Assembly (NCBI GenBank): GCA_046758465.1
Contig: JBHIAG010000084.1
Location: 1-9,444, forward strand
DNA: 9,444 nucleotides
Source of the DNA: JBHIAG01 sp046758465
GTDB taxonomy: Bacteria; Acidobacteriota; Terriglobia; Acidiferrales; 2-02-FULL-67-57
Reading direction: 5' to 3'
Shown here: positions 6,096-9,444 of the stretch, piece by piece
Numbering within the stretch: the first letter of the stretch is position 1
Layout of the letters: every line of letters starts with the position of its first letter
Made by a program: the position numbers and the translations under genes
The notes under the pieces: model-generated
Told to the model about the DNA's origin: nothing
What the model saw: only the letters and a program-made list of their open reading frames with translations
The model's database searches: none

Positions 6096-6860
6096 TTAGC
6101 GCTGGCGGTTCCACCACCAACTGATCATACCCACGATGGGGTTTGCCTGGGTGCGGGGGAGTGTGAGCGGGGGATACTGCTTGTTTTCGGAGATGAGCAG
6201 GAGCTGGCCGGTGCTGTCCTGGTCGAGCCACTTGATGGTGACGCCGTCCTCATGGCGGGCGGCGACCATGCGGTGGCGCAGCAGCACCGGGTCGCGCTGC
6301 GAGTGGTCAATGGCGACGATGGCGCCTTCGTTCAGGATGGGACTCATCGAGTCGCCGCGCACGTGCACGCAGGTGAAGTTGCCCGGGTGGGGACACCAGG
6401 CATAGTAGATGAGCGCGAAGCCGTCCAGGTCGTGCTCGGAGATTTCGCGCGGGGTGCCGGCTGCGGCCTCGTCTTTCAGCAGCGGGATGGGAACGTAGTA
6501 GTCGAGCCGCTCCAGCGCCCGAAACCGCTCGCTCCATTCTTCCAGCGAGACGATTTTCAGTTCCGGGGCGAGCAGCCGCTCCCGCCGACCCTTCCGCAGC
6601 GCCGCCGTCAGCCGCCGTGGGTCGGCCCCGACGCGCTCCAGCAGCCGCCGGTAGAACCATTCGCCCAGCCCCGAACCTTCGGGGTGGGCCGGGGCCAGCC
6701 GCGCCAGTTGCGCGTAACGTTGCGGTGCGGGCTCGCGGCTGCCCTGCTCCCAATCGGCCACGATCTTCTTACTGAGGCCGATTTTTTCGCCTAACTGGCT
6801 CTGCGAGAGGCCCAGCAGGCGCCGTAAGTCTTTGATTTTATAGGACCAATCTCGAATCAT
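6096..6860 (-). CDS. XRE-family repressor with S24/LexA-like autoprotease domain
   Basis: This 254-residue regulator combines an N-terminal XRE helix-turn-helix (residues 8-44: LRRLLGLSQSQLGEKIGLSKKIVADWEQG) with a C-terminal S24 peptidase-like domain. The latter shows RGDSMSPIL with nucleophile Ser171 and TIKWL with general-base Lys210, spaced 39 residues apart much as in LexA. A possible cleavage site, AAAG (Ala134-Gly135), lies in the linker. All parts for RecA-stimulated self-cleavage are present, so it probably represses the divergent gam operon until DNA damage. The ATG at 6860 is preferred over an upstream in-frame ATG at 6938, because it starts just before the HTH, has AAGGGG 5 nt upstream, and the longer form would run through the operators. 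Residues 58-66 (AHPEGSGLG) are encoded by a copy of the dispersed palindromic repeat. Its own promoter overlaps the operator, indicating autoregulation. Confidence 0.9.
   Translation of the reverse strand: MIRDWSYKIKDLRRLLGLSQSQLGEKIGLSKKIVADWEQGSREPAPQRYAQLARLAPAHPEGSGLGEWFYRRLLERVGADPRRLTAALRKGRRERLLAPELKIVSLEEWSERFRALERLDYYVPIPLLKDEAAAGTPREISEHDLDGFALIYYAWCPHPGNFTCVHVRGDSMSPILNEGAIVAIDHSQRDPVLLRHRMVAARHEDGVTIKWLDQDSTGQLLLISENKQYPPLTLPRTQANPIVGMISWWWNRQR
6669..6684. repeat. Palindromic repeat, copy 6, inside the repressor gene
   Basis: CCCCGAACCTTCGGGG differs from the consensus at one base. GCCCA (6663-6667) and TGGGC (6685-6689) extend the stem. The frame is kept: on the minus strand it encodes HPEGSGLG between the HTH and the linker. 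Confidence 0.75.
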
Positions 6861-6874
6861 CGAAACCCCTTGAC

Positions 6875-6880
6875 ATAATA
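6875..6880 (-). promoter_or_regulatory. Candidate -10 box of the repressor promoter
   Basis: Minus-strand TATTAT matches TATAAT at 5 of 6 positions and is partly covered by operator O1. The -35 region 16-18 bp upstream is poor (near CATCGG). Transcription from it would start close to the ribosome-binding site, giving a very short leader. Confidence 0.4.
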
Positions 6881-6895
6881 CACCAAATTGGTGTA
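6879..6895. promoter_or_regulatory. Operator O1, perfect 17-bp palindrome
   Basis: TACACCAAATTGGTGTA consists of two exact 8-bp inverted half-sites (TACACCAA / TTGGTGTA) around one central base. It lies between the divergent repressor and gam genes, where a dimeric XRE repressor would bind. It overlaps the repressor -10 and lies just upstream of the likely gam promoter elements. Confidence 0.8.
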
Positions 6896-6916
6896 CACCG
6901 ATGTGGTATATATTAG
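6888..6916 (+). promoter_or_regulatory. Candidate gam-operon promoter overlapping the operators
   Basis: TTGGTG (6888-6893) is 17 bp from TATTAG (6911-6916). Alternatively TGGTATATA (6904-6912) looks like an extended -10. Both lie across O1 and O2, so repressor binding would block them. A perfect TTGACA at 6870-6875 has no matching -10 at normal distance. Confidence 0.35.
6894..6910. promoter_or_regulatory. Operator O2, imperfect second copy
   Basis: TACACCGATGTGGTATA matches O1 at 7 of 8 bases in the left half and 6 of 8 in the right. Its centre (6902) is 15 bp from that of O1 (6887), and the two share two bases. This is a typical tandem-operator arrangement, but O2 is weaker. Confidence 0.55.
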
Positions 6917-6980
6917 CGCGCTGGCCGCCCGCATGCAAGACAAATTTTTAGGACTATTAGCCCCGAAGCGAGGTTTTGCC

Positions 6981-7571
6981 ATGAAAGCCCTCACGAAGCC
7001 TTTCGGTTCTTCCCAGCAGTTTTCCCGACCGCGCCGCATCCGCAGTTGGGCCGAAGCCGACAGCGCGTTGGCCGAACTCGGCAAGCTCGCGCGGCAGCAG
7101 GGCAAGCTCTCGGCCCGCCGCGCCCAGGCGCTCGCAGGTGTCGAGCGGCAGGCCGCGCGACTCCAGGCGCGTGCCCGGCAGTTGGCTGCCGCACTCGAGA
7201 AGTTCTCTTGCAAGCAGGCGGTCCACGCGACCGGCCCGAACGGCGAGCCGACAACGACCCTGGCGGCTGGCCGCCGCAGCCGACGCCTGGTGTTTGGCCG
7301 GGTCGGGTTTCGACGCGTCCACTGGCTGGCGGTGCGCGACCCGGAGCGGGCGGTCGCGGCGCTGGCGCGCAACAGCTTGTCCCGGTTTTTGCGGGTCGAA
7401 ACCCAGCTCGACTGCGAGGCCTTGCACCGCTGCCTGGTCGCAGCTCACACGAACGGCCAGGGCCGACCGCGCTCGGCCGCCACCCCGCAGAAGCTGGCTC
7501 GCGTCGGCATTCGCCTCAAGACGCGCGACGCCTGGTTCTACGAGCTCCACCCACAGGCCGTAGCACGCTAG
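6981..7571 (+). CDS. gam: Host-nuclease inhibitor Gam family protein
   Basis: This 196-residue protein has the layout of phage Mu Gam (PF07352): a charged coiled-coil helix (about residues 22-75, AEADSALAELGKLARQQGKL then repeated RQAARLQARARQLAA) followed by the compact Gam core LVFGRVGFRRVHWLAV (about 107-122), the LSRFLRVETQLDCEALH helix, and GIRLKTRDAWFYELHP near the end. Mu Gam dimers bind double-stranded DNA ends and shield them from RecBCD-type exonucleases; the family is related to Ku. The ATG at 6981 has GAGG 7 nt upstream. The frame is open further upstream, but those starts have no SD and would cross the operators. It diverges from the S24 repressor and is the first gene of the plus-strand phage-like operon. 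The usual Mu neighbours (transposase A and B) are absent. Confidence 0.88.
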   Translation: MKALTKPFGSSQQFSRPRRIRSWAEADSALAELGKLARQQGKLSARRAQALAGVERQAARLQARARQLAAALEKFSCKQAVHATGPNGEPTTTLAAGRRSRRLVFGRVGFRRVHWLAVRDPERAVAALARNSLSRFLRVETQLDCEALHRCLVAAHTNGQGRPRSAATPQKLARVGIRLKTRDAWFYELHPQAVAR

Positions 7572-7598
7572 GGCTGAAAACGCTCGCGGGAGCCGTGC

Positions 7599-7640
7599 GG
7601 TGACCCGTTCGACCCCGAAGCTTCGGGGCTCCGGGTCACC
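7599..7640. repeat. Palindromic repeat, copy 7, in a compound hairpin
   Basis: The perfect core CCCCGAAGCTTCGGGG (7613-7628) is nested in 9-bp outer arms GGTGACCCG (7599-7607) and CGGGTCACC (7632-7640). It ends 2 nt before the SD of the next gene, so it may affect that gene's translation or stop some gam transcripts. Confidence 0.8.
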
Positions 7641-7642
7641 CC

Positions 7643-7650
7643 GAGGAGGG
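7643..7650 (+). promoter_or_regulatory. Strong SD that selects the GTG start at 7657
   Basis: GAGGAGGG lies 6 nt before the GTG at 7657. The in-frame ATG at 7681 has no comparable SD, so the GTG start is preferred. Confidence 0.6.
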
Positions 7651-7656
7651 TCGGGG

Positions 7657-7959
7657 GTGAACAGCACGGGGCTCAGTGCAATGGCGAGACGTAAACCCGC
7701 CGAGCCAGTGCCCTTGCTGGCCGAGCAGGACGAGGGCGACCTGGTCGACACCGCCACCGCCGCCCGCTTGCTCGGCAAGTCCCGCCCTTCCATCTACCGC
7801 TATCTGGAAGAAGGCCGGCTGGGCGGGCGCAAGGTCGGCGGCCGCTGGTACGTCTTCCGCGAAGCTGTGGACCGCTGGTGGGAGGCCGGCCTGGTGGTAC
7901 AGTCCAACCCGGAACACTACCCCCGCAAGACGAAGACCAAGACAAAGAGGCCCGACTAG
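7657..7959 (+). CDS. Excisionase-like helix-turn-helix protein (HTH_17 type)
   Basis: This small protein has 100 residues from the GTG at 7657 (92 from the ATG at 7681). The central domain reads LVDTATAARLLGKSRPSIYRYLEEGRLGGRKVGGRWYVFREAVDRWW: a MerR-like winged helix with recognition helix SRPSIYRYLEEG and a short wing GGRKVGGRWYVF. This is typical of phage excisionase/Xis-like and helix-turn-helix DNA-binding proteins of the DUF/HTH_17 class. The basic tail (KTKTKTKRPD) would help DNA contact. Likely roles are recombination directionality or a small transcription regulator in the phage-like operon. No integrase is visible here, so the excisionase role cannot be confirmed. It follows gam by 85 bp, with the compound hairpin in between. 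Confidence 0.8.
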   Translation: MNSTGLSAMARRKPAEPVPLLAEQDEGDLVDTATAARLLGKSRPSIYRYLEEGRLGGRKVGGRWYVFREAVDRWWEAGLVVQSNPEHYPRKTKTKTKRPD

Positions 7960-8044
7960 AACTCCACACCCACAAGCGCGCGATCCCCACCCGCCCCGCT
8001 AGCTATCGGGGCTACCCACTCAGGGTGTTGTTCTGAGAGTTTAC

Positions 8045-8065
8045 GTACGGGCTAAAAGCCCGTAC
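8045..8065. repeat. Perfect 9-bp hairpin with AAA loop
   Basis: GTACGGGCT (8045-8053), AAA, AGCCCGTAC (8057-8065). It could end or protect the gam-HTH transcript, but no T-tract follows. Confidence 0.6.
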
Positions 8066-8212
8066 CCACCAAAACAACTTGCGGACGCGGGCTAGAAGCG
8101 GGCCAGCTCGGCGACCCTCTGGGTAGGGCAGATGCTTGCTTGCCCCCCGCTCTGCGGGGTCGAAGGAGCCCCTGCCGTCCTGCTACGGCAAGGCACTCTG
8201 AGGGGCGGTTCC

Positions 8213-8237
8213 CATTTTGGGAGAGATTCTCAAAATG
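8213..8237. repeat. Bulged hairpin next to the tandem array
   Basis: CATTTT-gg-GAGA (8213-8224), loop GAT, TCTC-AAAATG (8228-8237): ten pairs with a two-base bulge. It ends exactly where the 9-bp tandem repeat begins. Confidence 0.55.
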
Positions 8238-8291
8238 TTCATCGTGTTCATGGTGTTCATCGTGTTCATCGTGTGCACAATGTTCACCGTT
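8238..8291. repeat. 9-bp tandem repeat, TTCATCGTG
   Basis: Four units are near identical (8238-8273; the second reads TTCATGGTG) and two degenerate units follow (TGCACAATG, TTCACCGTT). It is much more AT-rich than its surroundings. There are no spacers, so it is not a CRISPR. Both strands are open across it but the predicted peptides are just low complexity. Confidence 0.85.
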
Positions 8292-8331
8292 ATTAGACAC
8301 GCCCCCTCCTCTCTGCTATCTGCTTGTGGCG

Positions 8332-8362
8332 GCCCGTAGGCTCCCCCGGTGCGGCTACGGGC
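8332..8362. repeat. 8-bp hairpin just before the endolysin start
   Basis: GCCCGTAG (8332-8339) and CTACGGGC (8355-8362) are exact inverted repeats with a 15-nt loop. The structure ends 15 nt before the ATG at 8378, which lacks an evident SD, so it could influence translation. Confidence 0.5.
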
Positions 8363-8377
8363 AGACACACGCAGACA

Positions 8378-8875
8378 ATGACACGCCAGCACGCCAACTT
8401 CCTGCACGACTTGGTGCCTGCGGCGCAACGCATCGCGGCGCGCTACGGCCTGCCGGCCTCGGTGGTGCTGGCCCAGGCGATCCTGGAATCGAACTGGGGT
8501 CGCTCGCAATTGGCGCGGAAGGCGAAGAATCTGTTCGGGATCAAAGCCGTCAGCCGCCACGCCGACGCCATTACCCTGCCGACCACCGAGTATGACCGGC
8601 GGGGACGGCGGCGGGTGGTGCCGGCGCGCTTTGCGGCCTATACGAACGTTGAGGACTGCCTGGCTGACTACGGACGCCTGCTGGCATTCGCCTCGCGCTA
8701 CGCCCCGGCGCGCGCCGTCGCCGACGACCCGTTCGCCTTCGCCGAGCAATTGGTGATCTGCGGCTACGCCACCGATCCCGGCTACGCGAAGAAAATTGCC
8801 CGGCTCATCCGCCGGTACAAGCTGACGCAGTTCGATTCAGTTCCCCCAGGCACCCCTCGACTTCGCTCGGGGTAA
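8378..8875 (+). CDS. Glucosaminidase-domain endolysin (FlgJ/mannosyl-glycoprotein endo-beta-N-acetylglucosaminidase fold)
   Basis: This 165-residue single-domain enzyme should cut the glycan strand of peptidoglycan. Residues 8-150 follow the glucosaminidase pattern: FLHDLVPAAQRIAARYGLPASVVLAQAILESNWGRSQLA with catalytic Glu37 in the ILES motif, AKNLFGIK (about 49-56), a YDRRG turn, ARFAAYTNVEDCLADYGRLL (about 86-105), and GYATDPGYAKKIARLIRRY near the end. No signal peptide is present, as expected for a phage endolysin that needs a holin. The ATG at 8378 is chosen because the domain starts right there; an in-frame TTG at 8324 would add an unconserved stretch and also lacks an SD. The last about 10 residues (PPGTPRLRSG) are encoded by a hairpin repeat. 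A holin-like gene follows 265 bp downstream. Confidence 0.88.
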   Translation: MTRQHANFLHDLVPAAQRIAARYGLPASVVLAQAILESNWGRSQLARKAKNLFGIKAVSRHADAITLPTTEYDRRGRRRVVPARFAAYTNVEDCLADYGRLLAFASRYAPARAVADDPFAFAEQLVICGYATDPGYAKKIARLIRRYKLTQFDSVPPGTPRLRSG

Positions 8876-8889
8876 AGGTGCTTGGGGGC
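8842..8889. repeat. Hairpin repeat forming the 3' end of the endolysin gene
   Basis: CCCCCAGGCACC and GGTGCTTGGGGG form a long outer stem with one mismatched pair. Inside, CCCCTCGACTTCGCTCGGGG forms a second stem and resembles the flank motif of the main repeat family. The TAA stop lies within it, so the repeat supplies the protein's last residues and may also act as an mRNA end structure. Confidence 0.65.
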
Positions 8890-8987
8890 TCGGGGAGAGG
8901 AGGCGTGAAGAAGAAATGCAGATGCTGATTCGCCGAGTCGGAAAACAAGGCTCCCAGCCGCGAAAAAGCGAGGGGGGCGACATGGAA

Positions 8988-9003
8988 GGGGGTATATACC
9001 CCC
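8988..9003. repeat. Perfect palindrome GGGGGTATATACCCCC
   Basis: This 16-bp perfect inverted repeat has no central loop, so it looks more like a protein-binding site or repeat core than a terminator. It sits in the gap within the lysis cassette. Confidence 0.6.
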
Positions 9004-9052
9004 GGCTGCAACCCATTGCTGGGCAAGGAGTTGATTCTATTTTCTGGCAATC

Positions 9053-9075
9053 GGGTAGGAGGGTGGGGAAGGGGG
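9053..9075 (+). other. Potential G-quadruplex upstream of the holin-like gene
   Basis: Four G-runs (9053-9055, 9061-9063, 9065-9068, 9071-9075) are separated by 5-, 1- and 2-nt loops. This fits the canonical G-quadruplex pattern on the coding strand, about 65 nt before the start codon. Confidence 0.4.
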
Positions 9076-9140
9076 CAAGGCAACGACCACAAGATATTGG
9101 GGTGAGTCACGGCGTCTGAGGTTTGACAAAGGAGGAAGTC

Positions 9141-9407
9141 ATGAAGGGTATGAAGACCTATCTCGTGGGCGCGCTGGCGGTTGCCGGTGCCGCCCTGCTC
9201 TGGTGGTACGGCGCGATTGACACCGGCCAGGCCGCCACGCTCATCCTCGTCGGCCTCGGCCTGATGACCCTGCGCCATGGTCTGACCACCGAGCGCATCA
9301 AGCTGCTGCTGGAACTGCTGGCCCCCTACCGGCCGGGCCGACCGCGGCGAGAAAACGAGGAGCCTGCCCGTCCGGCAGGCGGGCCCGAATCGGGAGAGGT
9401 ACGATGA
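9141..9407 (+). CDS. Small two-helix membrane protein, holin-like
   Basis: This 88-residue protein has two hydrophobic segments, about residues 6-26 (TYLVGALAVAGAALLWWYGAI) and 30-44 (ending LGLMTLRHG), joined by a short DTGQ turn, then an amphipathic helix and a basic/acidic tail. Size, two membrane helices and position just after an endolysin fit a holin or a small phage membrane protein of the GLGLxxLRHG type, but holins have little sequence conservation, so function is inferred from context. The ATG at 9141 has an excellent SD (AAAGGAGG, 5 nt upstream); the frame is open from 9123 but that start would bury the SD. The C-terminal PARPAGGPESG is encoded by a copy of a palindromic repeat also found at 3339-3359. 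Its stop codon overlaps the next start (ATGA), implying coupled translation. Confidence 0.75.
   Translation: MKGMKTYLVGALAVAGAALLWWYGAIDTGQAATLILVGLGLMTLRHGLTTERIKLLLELLAPYRPGRPRRENEEPARPAGGPESGEVR
9362..9383. repeat. Second palindromic repeat family, copy B, within the holin-like gene
   Basis: GCCTGCCCGTCCGGCAGGCGGG contains CCTGCC (9363-9368) and GGCAGG (9374-9379) around a 5-nt loop. It is the reverse complement of copy A at 3339-3359 apart from one extra base. Confidence 0.65.
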
Positions 9408-9444
9408 GCGTCGGAGGCGCGTTCAAAAAAATCGGTCGCGGCTT
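9404..9444 (+). CDS. Start of an unidentified downstream gene (truncated by window end)
   Basis: An ATG at 9404 overlaps the TGA of the holin-like gene (ATGA) and is preceded by GAGAGG, 4 nt upstream. Only 13 full codons are visible (MSVGGAFKKIGRG), a short basic, possibly amphipathic start. The overlap shows it belongs to the same operon. Nothing more can be said about its product. Confidence 0.6.
   Translation, partial: MSVGGAFKKIGRG

Larger units (their letters stand above)
7960..8377. other. Hairpin-rich spacer before the endolysin gene
   Basis: This 418-bp gap holds no credible gene. It is packed with structures: the near-palindrome CCCCGCTAGCTATCGGGG (7994-8011), a 9-bp perfect hairpin (8045-8065), CCCCGC-TCT-GCGGGG (8145-8159), TGCCGT/ACGGCA (8173-8190), a bulged hairpin (8213-8237), a 9-bp tandem repeat (8238-8291) and an 8-bp hairpin (8332-8362). 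Confidence 0.7.
8876..9140. other. Spacer between endolysin and holin-like genes
   Basis: This 265-bp gap holds a perfect 16-bp palindrome (8988-9003) and a G-rich tract (9053-9075). A 67-codon ORF (8916-9119) runs through both but has no recognisable domain and a poorly spaced SD; it is not called as a gene. Confidence 0.6.

Noticed and set aside
5800..6231. 144-residue N-terminal extension of the AsmA-family frame
   Set aside because: The frame is open by chance through repeats and the end of the repressor gene; the SD and membrane anchor mark the start at 5799.
5880..6794. 304-codon plus-strand ORF
   Set aside because: Antisense to the repressor and starts within repeat DNA; no domain and no SD.
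6957..7793. 278-codon minus-strand ORF
   Set aside because: Antisense to gam and the HTH gene; arginine-rich shadow translation.
8238..8291. CRISPR-like array
   Set aside because: Units are 9 bp, directly adjacent and without spacers.
8052..8300. Minus-strand ORF with a His/Asp/Glu-rich repeat that could look metal-binding
   Set aside because: The pattern comes only from the 9-bp tandem DNA repeat; every frame gives a repetitive peptide and no SD is present.
8916..9119. 67-codon plus-strand ORF in the lysis gap
   Set aside because: GAGGAGG is about 12 nt from the ATG, too far; the product has no recognisable feature and spans the palindrome and G-tract.
9123..9136. Perfect TTGACA -35 box before the holin-like gene
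   Set aside because: It abuts the SD and a matching -10 would fall inside the coding region; the match is probably chance.

Overview
The window is GC-rich bacterial DNA with dense coding and Shine-Dalgarno (SD) starts. Its gene content (DUF1015 protein, stand-alone STAS protein, AsmA-family protein, tiny zinc ribbon, XRE/S24 repressor) and its many GC-rich palindromic repeats recall Acidobacteriota or a related soil or groundwater lineage. That assignment is inference; there is no rRNA or tRNA gene to anchor it.

Left part (1-5799) looks like ordinary chromosome. It holds a truncated minus-strand lipoprotein gene (1-183) and a repeat-rich spacer. A plus-strand pair follows: a DUF1015 protein (601-1962) and a class I/II PLP-dependent aminotransferase (2037-3185). 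After a convergent spacer full of inverted repeats comes a minus-strand group. In transcription order it is an AsmA-family protein (5799-4066), a 52-residue zinc-ribbon protein (3993-3835, easily missed because it is so short) and a STAS anti-sigma-factor antagonist (3792-3448).

Right part (about 5800-9444) looks phage-derived. An XRE/S24 LexA-like repressor (6860-6096, minus) diverges from a Mu Gam-family DNA-end-protecting protein (6981-7571, plus). Between them lies a perfect 17-bp palindrome, with a second imperfect copy next to it that probably acts as an auxiliary operator. Downstream of gam, all on the plus strand, are an excisionase-like HTH protein (7657-7959), a glucosaminidase-type endolysin (8378-8875), a two-helix holin-like membrane protein (9141-9407) and the start of another gene (9404 onward) joined by an ATGA overlap. 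No integrase, transposase, capsid, terminase or tail gene is visible. It is either a cut-down or domesticated prophage or the edge of a larger one; the window ends before this can be settled.

A palindromic repeat with core CCCCGAAGCTTCGGGG occurs at least seven times across both parts, once inside the repressor gene. Other repeat families supply the 3' ends of the endolysin and holin-like genes. Repeats shared by both parts suggest the phage-like segment has been in this genome a long time. The working model is a damage-sensitive repressor controlling a short operon of a DNA-end-binding protein, a small DNA-binding protein and lysis functions.
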